Positions 15,385-23,422 of a DNA stretch of 64,000 bases are shown in pieces. The stretch covers positions 31,984 to 95,983 of the forward strand of contig QHYH01000111.1 in the NCBI GenBank assembly GCA_003223215.1. Reading direction: 5' to 3'. Position numbers and translations under genes: made by a program. The number at the start of each line of letters is the position of its first letter. Position 1 is the stretch's first letter. Origin of the DNA: Acidobacteriota bacterium (lineage in GTDB: Bacteria; Acidobacteriota; Terriglobia; Acidiferrales; UBA7541). The notes beneath the pieces were generated by a model that saw nothing but the letters and a program-made list of their open reading frames with translations, was not told the origin of the DNA and searched no databases.

Positions 15385-16719
15385 TTGAGACTGCGTTTTG
15401 CGAGAGTTTTGTTGAACTGCTACGTCCTCAACACGGTGGCCATCGCTGTGCTTGGCACGATCGCTTCACCTGTGAGCGCACAGAATTCCGCCGTGGAGAT
15501 TCGCGCTGGGCGCTTATTTGACAGTAAGACAGGCAGGATCCTTGAAAATCAGATCGTTCTTGTGGAAGGTGAAAGAATTTCCTCAGTCGGATCCGCCGAC
15601 CAAGTGCAAATCCCAGCTGGGGCGCAGGTCATCGATCTCAGCAAGGCTACCGTTTTGCCCGGGTTGATTGACGGGCATACGCATGTGTTCGGGTTTGGTC
15701 TCGATGGGATTAAGCCTGGAGGCCCGCCGTTCGCGAGCCCCATTAATGATACCCGCGAGTACCGCACTCTACTGGCTCTGGCCAACGCACAAAAGGATCT
15801 TCGCGCAGGCTTCACAACCTTGCGGGACTTGATGAGCCACGGCGGAGGGTATGCAGACGTTGACATCAAGAGAGCGATCAATGGCGGTTATTTCCAAGGT
15901 CCGCGCATGCAGGTTTCGACGATGGGGCTGGTGGCCACCGGCGAAGGCATTTTGGGCTCGCCGGAGGTCCGTCTGCCGGGAAACTATCAGGCCGTTGACA
16001 ATCCCTGGGCCGCCCGCCAGGCCGTTCGAGAGGAAATCCACTATGGCGCTGACTGGATCAAGTTTCATTCGACCTCCGACTACGAATTCGAACCAAATGG
16101 CGAATTGTTTAGCAACCCTACGTTCACAAAGGAAGAAGTGGATGCCATCGTGGATGAGGCGCATCGCCACGGGAAAAAAGCTGCCTGCCACGCATTCGGG
16201 GGCGAGGGCTTGCGCAATTGCGTTCAAGCGGGCACCGATACCATCGAACACGCCATCGATCTGGACGAGGCCACTGCCGACTTGATGAAGAAGAAGGGGC
16301 TCTATCTTGAATTGACGGCCTATCACTACTCTCTCTCCGAATACACATTACGAGATGCTAAGGCAACCGGAGGCAAGTACAGCCTGGAAGCGATGCGTGA
16401 GAAAAGCGGCCGCCTGGCGATTTCTCGCGGCCTGAAGATTTCGTTTGGATCCGGCGTGGGACCATTCCCTCACGGGACGCAGGCCGCCGAATTCTCCTAT
16501 TTGGTCAAATACGGCATGACTCCAGCGCAGGCCATCCAGACCGCAACGACGGTAGCGGCGGAGATGATGGGGTGGCAGGACCGCATCGGGTCGATCGAGA
16601 AAGGAAAGTTCGCCGATATCGTCGCGGTTTCGGGCGATCCGCTGAAGGACATTACCGAGCTCGAACGCATAAAATTTGTGATGAAGGGCGGGCAAGTGAT
16701 TCGCAACGATCTGAGATAA
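15385..16719 (+). CDS. Secreted metal-dependent amidohydrolase (imidazolonepropionase/Xaa-Pro dipeptidase-like)
   Basis: A 444-residue amidohydrolase with a signal peptide (about residues 1-32). The TTG start is supported by GAGGAGGGATATC directly before it. The metal-binding HxH is in LIDGHTHVFG (near 103), the bridging lysine probably in DWIKFHST, and later His residues in AACHAFGG and DTIEHAID. C-terminal PxxAIQTATTVAAEMMG and GKFADIVAVSGDPL are typical. Oddly, where relatives have FG(S/T)D with the catalytic Asp, this protein has FGSGVGPFPHG, so that Asp appears to be Gly. It may be altered in activity. Relatives cleave peptides or cyclic amides; the substrate here is unknown. Confidence 0.85.
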   Translation: MRLRFARVLLNCYVLNTVAIAVLGTIASPVSAQNSAVEIRAGRLFDSKTGRILENQIVLVEGERISSVGSADQVQIPAGAQVIDLSKATVLPGLIDGHTHVFGFGLDGIKPGGPPFASPINDTREYRTLLALANAQKDLRAGFTTLRDLMSHGGGYADVDIKRAINGGYFQGPRMQVSTMGLVATGEGILGSPEVRLPGNYQAVDNPWAARQAVREEIHYGADWIKFHSTSDYEFEPNGELFSNPTFTKEEVDAIVDEAHRHGKKAACHAFGGEGLRNCVQAGTDTIEHAIDLDEATADLMKKKGLYLELTAYHYSLSEYTLRDAKATGGKYSLEAMREKSGRLAISRGLKISFGSGVGPFPHGTQAAEFSYLVKYGMTPAQAIQTATTVAAEMMGWQDRIGSIEKGKFADIVAVSGDPLKDITELERIKFVMKGGQVIRNDLR

Positions 16720-16724
16720 ACAGA

Positions 16725-16748
16725 GGGGCGGCGAGCAAAGCCCCTTTT
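16725..16748 (+). terminator. Weak possible terminator after the amidohydrolase gene
   Basis: GGGGC (16725-16729) pairs with GCCCC (16740-16744), followed by TTTT. The stem is only five pairs, so partial readthrough into the response-regulator gene is likely. Confidence 0.3.
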
Positions 16749-16804
16749 GCGCGGCGGTTATTCGCTCGCGCAAAGGCCTTCTTCATGCTAGTAAATCAGG
16801 ACGT

Positions 16805-17482
16805 ATGCGCATCCTCTTGGTCGAAGACGAGCGTAAAGTGGCGAGCTTCATCGCGCGGACGCTGCGCGAAAATACCTATGCGGTGGACGTGGCCGAGTCT
16901 GGCGAGAAAGCAGTTGAGCTTAGCACGGACGTGACTTGCGACGCGATTCTCCTCGATATTCGCTTGCCTGGCATGAGTGGTATCGAAGTCTGCCGTGAAC
17001 TGAGGCAGCGCGGCATTGAAGCCCCGGTCCTGATGCTCACTGCCCGCGGCCTTGTCGAGCAGAAAGTCGAGGGCCTCGATGCGGGAGCCGATGATTACCT
17101 CACAAAACCATTTGTGCTCACGGAACTTCTCGCACGCGTCCGGGCGCTCCTGCGGCGCGGGCTTCACAGCGGCAACGCCAGGCTTCGCTATGGGGACCTC
17201 GAACTCGATCGCCACCGACGCCGCGCCAACCGCGGAAAAGAAGTGATCCCGCTGACAAGCAAGGAATTTGCGCTACTCGAGCTTACGCTTCTTCGTGCCC
17301 CCGAGCTTGTCACCCGCAGCGAAATCGTGGAACACGTGTGGGACTGCCATTTCGACAGCGAGACAAATCTCGTCGAGGTCTACGTCAACCGCTTGCGCCA
17401 GAAGATCGACCACGACCGGCCGGCGAAGCTTATTCACACGATTCGCGGAGTCGGTTACCGGCTAGGAGCTCTGGAGTCATGA
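16805..17482 (+). CDS. OmpR/PhoB-family response regulator
   Basis: A 225-residue two-component regulator of the CusR-like type. The receiver domain (1-115) has the acidic pair in LVEDE, phospho-acceptor D51 in AILLDIRLPGMSG, T79 in LMLTARG and K101 in YLTKPF. The C-terminal winged helix (about 128-222) contains LTSKEFALLELTL, the recognition helix region ETNLVEVYVNRLRQKID, and the closing IHTIRGVGYRLG. The stop overlaps the start of the kinase gene (17479-17482, ATGA). Winged helices of this family bind direct repeats with 11-base spacing, and such arrays occur nearby at 14101 and 18881. The partner kinase is frameshifted, so signal input may be lost. Confidence 0.93.
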   Translation: MRILLVEDERKVASFIARTLRENTYAVDVAESGEKAVELSTDVTCDAILLDIRLPGMSGIEVCRELRQRGIEAPVLMLTARGLVEQKVEGLDAGADDYLTKPFVLTELLARVRALLRRGLHSGNARLRYGDLELDRHRRRANRGKEVIPLTSKEFALLELTLLRAPELVTRSEIVEHVWDCHFDSETNLVEVYVNRLRQKIDHDRPAKLIHTIRGVGYRLGALES

Positions 17483-18903
17483 GAGCAAAGACGCTTCGGT
17501 CTCGCATGATGGTGCTTTTTTGCTCCGTCGTGGGCGTTCTCCTGGCCGCCTCGTATCTTGCCTTTTGGGGATTGCTCGCCCACGCCATTCCGACACAGCT
17601 CAACCGCCAATTGCTGGAGACATCGCGGCCGATTATTTCGGACATCGCCTCGGAGCCGAATGCCCGAGATGTAGAGCGCTTGGACATCCCCGGCCAATTC
17701 TTCGAGCTTCTCGATACGAACGGAAAAGTGCTCCATGCTCCAGAAACCTGACCAATCCAATCGATTTGAAGGGATTAAAGGTAAACGATCCGCATCCCGT
17801 GTTCGGAATAGGTTCAGTTGGAAACTCCGAGTCGGTTCGGGTTGCGCTTATTCCGTTTGAGCAGGCCGCAGGGAAGCGGTTGCTAGCGGTCGCGATTCCC
17901 ACGTTCGGAACGAATCGTTTACTGGACACTTTTGGAGGCATCACCCTGCTGCTCTTTCCGCTAAGCCTACTGCTTACTGCGGCGATCTCCGCTTTCTACG
18001 TGGGAAGAAGTCTGATGCCCGTCAAAGCCCTCACCCGCCATGCCGAGCTCATGGCCAAACGTTTGACGGAACGCCAGGCGTTCTGGACGCCCTTGCCCGT
18101 CGCTTCGCGGGATGACGAGCTGGGCCGGCTGGCGGAGACCTTCAATCGACTTTTGCAAAGCGTCGATTCCGCCGTTCACCAACTGCGTCAATTCGTCACG
18201 GATGCTTCTCACGAATTGCGTACTCCTCTCGCCGTGCTTCATGGGGAAACGGAATTGATTCTTTCCAAACCGCGCACCGCAGAAGAATACCGAAAGACGC
18301 TGGCTGCCATCGACGATGAATTGAAGAAACTGACCCGGATCGTAGAGGGGTTGTTCACGCTCTCGATGGCCGACGCGGGGCAGCTGCACCTTGAAAGTGA
18401 ACCCGTCTATATCAATGAAATCCTGGAAGAGGCTTGCGCACTGGTTGCCCCGCGCGCCCGCGCGAGGAATATTTCCATCGTGCGCGACCTGAACCAAGAG
18501 GTTGCCTATGTCGGCGATGAGGCCTCTCTGCATGAGCTGTTTCTGATTTTTCTGGACAACGCCATCAAGTATTCCCCCTCCGATTCTCAAGTACGTGTCA
18601 ACCTTACGCAAAACGGAAGCTCGATACGAATTTGCTTTGAAGATGAGGGTGGGAATCGCGAGCGAGCATTTGCCTTTCATTTTTGAGCGTTTCTACCGCG
18701 GCGCGCGGCCTGGAAACGGTGAGGTGCACAGCGGGGGGCTCGGGCTGGCGATTGCACAGGCCATTGCGCGCGCTCAGGGCGGGTCCATTGCGTGCCAGAG
18801 CGCGCCGGGTTCGGGCTCCACCTTTACGATCCTTCTGCCTGCATCACGAGCTGACGAAAGCCATCCAAAGGATGCACCTGAACAGAAATTAATCTTGGGT
18901 TAA
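17479..18903 (+). pseudogene. Sensor histidine kinase disrupted by two frameshifts
   Basis: The pieces together make a roughly 475-residue CusS-like kinase. Frame 1 gives the first membrane segment and sensor start (17479-17751). After a single-base loss near 17747 the frame continues with the second membrane segment, the HAMP linker (YVGRSLMPVKALTRH), the His box TDASHELRTPLAVLHGE and the N box FLIFLDNAIKYSP. A second shift near 18645, in what should be DEGVGIA, separates the end of the kinase domain (HLPFIFERFYRG and GLGLAIAQAIARAQGG). Each piece is well conserved, so decay is recent or the shifts are assembly errors. The start overlaps the regulator stop. If real, the regulator is orphaned. 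Confidence 0.85.
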
Positions 18904-18917
18904 GGCAGGGTTAAGGG
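18881..18917. promoter_or_regulatory. Candidate response-regulator site, copy 2 (three TTAA words, 11-base period)
   Basis: TTAA occurs at 18889, 18900 and 18911, exactly 11 bases apart; the last two are GGTTAAGG. The first 24 bases match 14101-14124 with one difference. The array lies 43-79 bases before the GTG of the receptor remnant at 18960. Period and position fit tandem binding of an OmpR/PhoB-type regulator, with the gene for one encoded 1.4 kb upstream. Confidence 0.6.
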
Positions 18918-18959
18918 CTATACATTAGGCTCCCGCCCAAGTGTGTGGGAGGTGAATCA

Positions 18960-19392
18960 GTGTCCTTTCGAAGCTTCTCCGCAGTGTATTCATCTGGTCG
19001 TGTCTTAGCAGCTTCCCTAATCCTCGGAATCGTTTCTGCCATTGCAGTGTGGGCCCAGGTCGCTGGCGGAACGATTTCTGGCACCATCACCGATCCTTCA
19101 GAGAAACTCATACCTCAGGCTCAAGTTTCTATCACCAACGTGGCGACAGGCATTATCACCACCGTCATGACCCACGCGGACGGCTTTTTTACCGCCCCGA
19201 ACCTCCTGCCCGGAGATTATGAGATCACTGTCTCGGCGAAGGGTTTCACAGACCGAGACCCGCAAAGGGATTACCCTCACGGTTGGGGCACAGCAAGTCT
19301 TCGACCTCACCCTGCACGTGGGGTCCGCAGCCGGAACGGTGGTAGAAGTAACGACCGAGGCTCCTGCAGTTCAACGGGCGGTGACCATTTGA
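18960..19392 (+). pseudogene. N-terminal remnant of a TonB-dependent receptor
   Basis: A GTG start with GGGAGG 7 bases upstream leads into a signal peptide and a carboxypeptidase-regulatory-like domain (GGTISGTITDPSEKLIPQAQVSITNV, the usual opening of Oar-type receptors, here cited in part). The frame shifts after VSAKGF near 19245. The other frame continues with TRKGITLTVGAQQVFDLTL and VVEVTTEAPAVQRAVTI, then stops at 19392. The plug and barrel that should follow (about 1,000 residues) are absent. It is a deletion remnant whose promoter region, including the candidate regulator array, is intact. Confidence 0.8.
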
Positions 19393-19528
19393 GCTCCGCC
19401 AGATGTCGTCGTGGGCTTCTTTGATGCCGACAGCTCGACCGGCGAAGACTAAGCTGAAATCGATTCTTTTGTGGGGCTGCAATGGGTGATGACGAAGCGC
19501 TAATATAGGCGAACCACGAATTTAGGTT

Positions 19529-21049
19529 ATGAAAATGCTGAATCTTCAAAAAGCTAGACTCCGAGTGTTAGTGATTGCCGCTATGGCAAGCCTGCATCCC
19601 GCCATGAACGTGCTGGCCAACGCTGGCAACGCAAATGAAGCGCAGCAGTCGCAATCGGCAAATTCTGGCCAATTCCAGGAAACGATTTCCTCTTCGAAAG
19701 ACATCTTCGATTTCGACTTTTTCAAATCGAAGGTCGAACCGATTTTCTTGAAGCAGCGCCCCGGGCACGCTCGGTGTTACGCTTGTCACTCGGATCCGAA
19801 CAGGGTTTTTCACCTTGAGCGCCTGTCGGATGGCGTCAAGGAGTGGACCGAGGAACAATCCCGGCGGAACTTTCTGACGATAACCAGGCTCGTCGCTCCC
19901 GGTGATCCGCTTTCCAGCTTGCTTCTGATACACCCGCTCGCGCCGGAAGCTGGTGGAGACGCATTCCACTCTGGTGGCAGGCAGTTCGAGACGCAAAATG
20001 ACCCTGACTGGCTCACCATCGCGGATTGGGTCCGCGGCGCTCACACTGCTTCCCACCGCAAATCGAAGAGCGGGTCATTCATCTACGTTACCAACAGCGC
20101 CGGGGCCACCGTAGACGTCGTCGATCCGTCTTCGAACAGCGTCGTTCAGGTGATCCGCGGCATCGAACTGCCGCACGGCGTCAATTTTTCACCGGATAGT
20201 TCGCGTGTGTACATCAGCGATGAGTCGGAAAGTGCGCTCGACGTCATTGACCGCGAACGAGGCGAAATCATCAAGAAAATCGCGCTCAGTGGCCACCCCA
20301 ACAACCTCACCATAACCAAGGATGGCCGTCGGGTGCTGGTCGGCATCCGCACGCTCCCCGGGGCCGTTGACGTCGTCGATACATCTTCTCTCGCCCTCGC
20401 AAAGACTATCCCCATCAACCGGAGCATCCACAACATTTACGTCACGCCTGACGGGAAATACGCCGTAGCCGGCTCCATCGAATCCAAATCGGCAACGGTC
20501 ATGGATCTCCAGACCGAGCAAGTTGCCTGGGAAGTCAAATTTGACAATGGCGTGCGCCCGATGGCTTTCGATACAAATCCCGATGGCTCCACGAAGCACA
20601 TCTTCGTGCAACTCTCCAACCTCAATGGATTTGCCGTCGTTGATTTCGCCAAGCATGTCGAAGTCGCTCGCGTCAAATTCCCCGATCAGCCCGGTGGGTA
20701 TGGTGACGCTGAGGTGCGCTTCAATACTCCCTCCCATGGCATCGGGGTTGCTCCCAATGGAAAATCTCTCTGGGTTGGGAGCACGATTGCCAATGCCGTC
20801 TTTGAATATTCGCTGCCCGACCTCAAGTTGGACGGGTACTGCTTGTTGCCCAATGTCTATCCGCCCAACCACGCCCCCACCGGCTCCGTGCCTGAGTGGA
20901 TCACGTTCACTCCCGATAGCTCGGTCGTTTACATCTCCAATTCGGCAGCTGCGTCGGTCTCGGCAATCGATGCCAGAACCAGGAAGCTCACAGCGGTGAT
21001 ACCGGTTGGAGAAGTTCCCAAGAGGATGAACACGCTCATTCTTCCCTGA
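19529..21049 (+). CDS. Secreted c-type cytochrome domain fused to YncE-like beta-propeller
   Basis: A 506-residue protein. A signal peptide (to about residue 31) is followed by a planctomycete-type cytochrome domain (about 60-170) with the haem-binding CYACH at about 95, the typical FDFFKSKVEPIFL opening and a PDWLTIADWVRG end. The rest is a beta-propeller with YVTN repeats (GSFIYVTNSAGATVDVVDPS, SRVYISDESESALDVID, SVVYISNSAAASVSAID). ATG codons at 19529 and 19535 both occur; TTTAGG upstream suits the second. The protein probably binds one c-haem in the periplasm and uses the propeller for ligand or partner binding. It is the third propeller within 8 kb. Confidence 0.85.
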   Translation: MKMLNLQKARLRVLVIAAMASLHPAMNVLANAGNANEAQQSQSANSGQFQETISSSKDIFDFDFFKSKVEPIFLKQRPGHARCYACHSDPNRVFHLERLSDGVKEWTEEQSRRNFLTITRLVAPGDPLSSLLLIHPLAPEAGGDAFHSGGRQFETQNDPDWLTIADWVRGAHTASHRKSKSGSFIYVTNSAGATVDVVDPSSNSVVQVIRGIELPHGVNFSPDSSRVYISDESESALDVIDRERGEIIKKIALSGHPNNLTITKDGRRVLVGIRTLPGAVDVVDTSSLALAKTIPINRSIHNIYVTPDGKYAVAGSIESKSATVMDLQTEQVAWEVKFDNGVRPMAFDTNPDGSTKHIFVQLSNLNGFAVVDFAKHVEVARVKFPDQPGGYGDAEVRFNTPSHGIGVAPNGKSLWVGSTIANAVFEYSLPDLKLDGYCLLPNVYPPNHAPTGSVPEWITFTPDSSVVYISNSAAASVSAIDARTRKLTAVIPVGEVPKRMNTLILP

Positions 21050-21354
21050 AGAATTGCTAGACAATGGTAGGGCAGCTCAGGGCGGGATGGCGCGCCGATT
21101 CTCAAAGTGAGATGCCTTTCGCGTAGGCTGTTACCAGGTGGGCCGCAAAGCCTCGGCGTTCTAACACCGACCTCCAGCTTTTGGTGCTCGACAACGCGAC
21201 AGACCCGCCGTAGATGCCTGCGCCATTTCCGGCCCTCAATATTAACGCGCGCCGGTCATAGAACCGCCGACGGGGACGGCGCCGGGGTCGAGAATCTCGC
21301 ATATTCACGGTTGTCAGATTGTGGTTCACTTGAAGGCGAAGAAATCTCAACAAG
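21050..21354. other. Intergenic region with dispersed repeat copy B
   Basis: No gene is supported in these 305 bases. The region holds the repeat at 21131-21160. I see no clear terminator after the cytochrome-propeller gene and no obvious promoter for the esterase gene. Confidence 0.45.
21131..21160. repeat. Dispersed repeat copy B
   Basis: The 30 bases match 9979-10008 with two differences. On the minus strand the block reads NAEALRPTW then a stop, preceded closely by an in-frame stop, so here it is not the end of an intact gene. Confidence 0.5.
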
Positions 21355-23352
21355 ATGCGGAAGAAACGATTTTTCTCCAACTCGACCTTCGTCGCGGCGG
21401 CCATTTCGCTTTTCCTGCTGACTCTCCTCCCTCCGGCTGTGGTGGCGGAGCCTAGGCTTCCCCATCTTTTCACCGATCACATGGTTCTTCAGGAGGACAT
21501 GAAGATTTCTGTTTGGGGCTGGGCGGATCCTCAAGAACGGATCACGGTGAACCTAGGGCCAAATACCAGGGAGACGGTCGCCACGGCAGAAGGCCGCTGG
21601 GATGTGTCGCTGCCGGCGATGCATGCGGGGGGACCGTTTACGCTCATTGTGCGCGGAACGAAGATCGTCGAAGTAAAAGACGTATTGCTCGGCGAAGTCT
21701 GGATCGCCTCCGGCCAATCCAATATGACTTACGCGCTCGGCGGAGCGGCGGGCGCGACAGAAGAAGTTCCCGCGGCCAACTATCCCCAGATGCGATTCTT
21801 TACTGTGCCAAAGAAGATTGCGCTCGCGCCTCAGGAAAACACGCTCGAGGCCGCTTGGGAAATTTGCACCCCCGATACGGCGAAGATATTTTCGGCGGTC
21901 GCTTATTTTTTTGGCCGCGACCTGCACAAGGCTCTCCATGTCCCGATTGGCCTCCTACTCAGCGCCTGGCCAGGCACTGCCGGGGAAGAGTGGGCCGACC
22001 CCGACTCTTTGCGTCGTGAGCCGGTTTTGCGGCCCATCGTGGAGCGATGGGAAGCGATGCCGGCGGAAGTCACGAACTTCGCCGCGGCGCCAGCCGAAAT
22101 TTCCCTGGAGTTCGACGACTTCGAACTGCTGCCCGGAGCGGGAAGCGCGGGCACTCCAACGCTATTTTGTAATTTTGACGACGGCGCGTCTCGCGCCGAG
22201 ACGGGCGGAGTTTGGACCTACAACTGGCCCGGCGCAGCCGGCACAGCGTTTGATCTGGTCGCGCCCGGCCGAGGGGGACCAGGCTACGCCGCGCGTGTGG
22301 CTGGAAAATTGGACGGGGCAAGCTCTTCGAATTTGCAGGCAACCTTCAAGAGCGGTGGTTCTCCCGCGGACCTCAGTTCGTTTTTAGGCATGCGCTTCTG
22401 GGCTCGCGGTAAGGGCGCATTTCAATTTCAAATGCTGCAGCCCACGATTTCCGATTGGGACAACTATTCCGCAGAGATGATTCGCGCAACGTCCGAATGG
22501 CAGGAAGTCACGATTTGGTTCCAGGACTTGAAACAGACAGGCTGGGGCGTGAGCGAACCGTTCACTGCAGGCGCGCTCACTGGTTTCCTGCTGAACATCA
22601 TGGCCCCCTTTGGCGACCCTGAAAGACCGCCATCAGGTCTTTACCATGGCATGATTGCTCCGCTCGAGAAGTATCGCATTCGCGGCGCCATCTGGTATCA
22701 AGGGGAGGCTAACACCTGGCGCGCGGAGCAATACCGGACGTTGCTGCCTTCCCTGATTCAGGGATGGCGCAAAGGATTTGGCGAGCCAGACTCTCCTTTT
22801 CTTATCGTGCAACTGCCGAATCTCGGAACGAGTCCGCCGCTTGGAGATTCCACCTGGGCGGAACTCCGGGATGCGCAGTTGTGGACGGCCAAAACAGTGC
22901 GGAACACGGGGCTGGCAGTGACCATCGACGTCGGCGATTCGAAGAACCTGCATCCGCCCCGAAAGGCTGAGATCGGCGGCCGACTGGCGCTCTGGGCGTT
23001 GGGAACCACCTATGGCCGCGAGATTGTCTATTCCGGGCCAATCTACGAGTCCATGAAAATCGCCGGGAACGAAGTCCATATCCGCTTTCGATTTGTGGGC
23101 GACGGGCTCGAAGCGCGTGGTGAAGCGTTGAAGGGATTTTCCATTGCCGGCGCGGACAGAAAGTTTCACTGGGCGGATGCCAGAGTTGAAGGCAACGAGG
23201 TAGTCGTTTCCGGCAAGGAAGTGAGCTCTCCCGTTGCAGTACGGTATGCCTGGGCGGGAAGCCCGGAGGGCAACCTCTACAACAAGAATGGCCTGCCTGC
23301 TTCTCCGTTCCGCACCGACGATTGGCCAGGCGCAAGCGCAGGGAAGCGGTGA
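21355..23352 (+). CDS. Sialate O-acetylesterase-like SGNH enzyme with inserted domain
   Basis: A 665-residue secreted esterase (signal peptide about 1-31). The nucleophile motif is EVWIASGQSNM (near residue 120), and the C-terminal part has the usual IRGAIWYQGEAN, the LPSLIQGWRKGFG segment and GDSKNLHPPRKAEIGGRLALWA with the catalytic His. Family members remove acetyl groups from sialic acids or, in soil bacteria, from plant polysaccharides. Between about residues 235 and 420 lies an insertion that looks like a beta-sandwich carbohydrate-binding module (TLFCNFDDGASRAETGGVW ... GMRFWARGKGAFQFQM), of the CIA30/CBM11-like kind. It is followed by a beta-helix gene after 70 bases. Confidence 0.85.
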   Translation: MRKKRFFSNSTFVAAAISLFLLTLLPPAVVAEPRLPHLFTDHMVLQEDMKISVWGWADPQERITVNLGPNTRETVATAEGRWDVSLPAMHAGGPFTLIVRGTKIVEVKDVLLGEVWIASGQSNMTYALGGAAGATEEVPAANYPQMRFFTVPKKIALAPQENTLEAAWEICTPDTAKIFSAVAYFFGRDLHKALHVPIGLLLSAWPGTAGEEWADPDSLRREPVLRPIVERWEAMPAEVTNFAAAPAEISLEFDDFELLPGAGSAGTPTLFCNFDDGASRAETGGVWTYNWPGAAGTAFDLVAPGRGGPGYAARVAGKLDGASSSNLQATFKSGGSPADLSSFLGMRFWARGKGAFQFQMLQPTISDWDNYSAEMIRATSEWQEVTIWFQDLKQTGWGVSEPFTAGALTGFLLNIMAPFGDPERPPSGLYHGMIAPLEKYRIRGAIWYQGEANTWRAEQYRTLLPSLIQGWRKGFGEPDSPFLIVQLPNLGTSPPLGDSTWAELRDAQLWTAKTVRNTGLAVTIDVGDSKNLHPPRKAEIGGRLALWALGTTYGREIVYSGPIYESMKIAGNEVHIRFRFVGDGLEARGEALKGFSIAGADRKFHWADARVEGNEVVVSGKEVSSPVAVRYAWAGSPEGNLYNKNGLPASPFRTDDWPGASAGKR

Positions 23353-23422
23353 GCAAAAACGAAGCTCCATGAAATGCGTTTAAGATTCGTTGTTCCTTCT
23401 AAGGGGCTTGGAGGGTGGTGTC

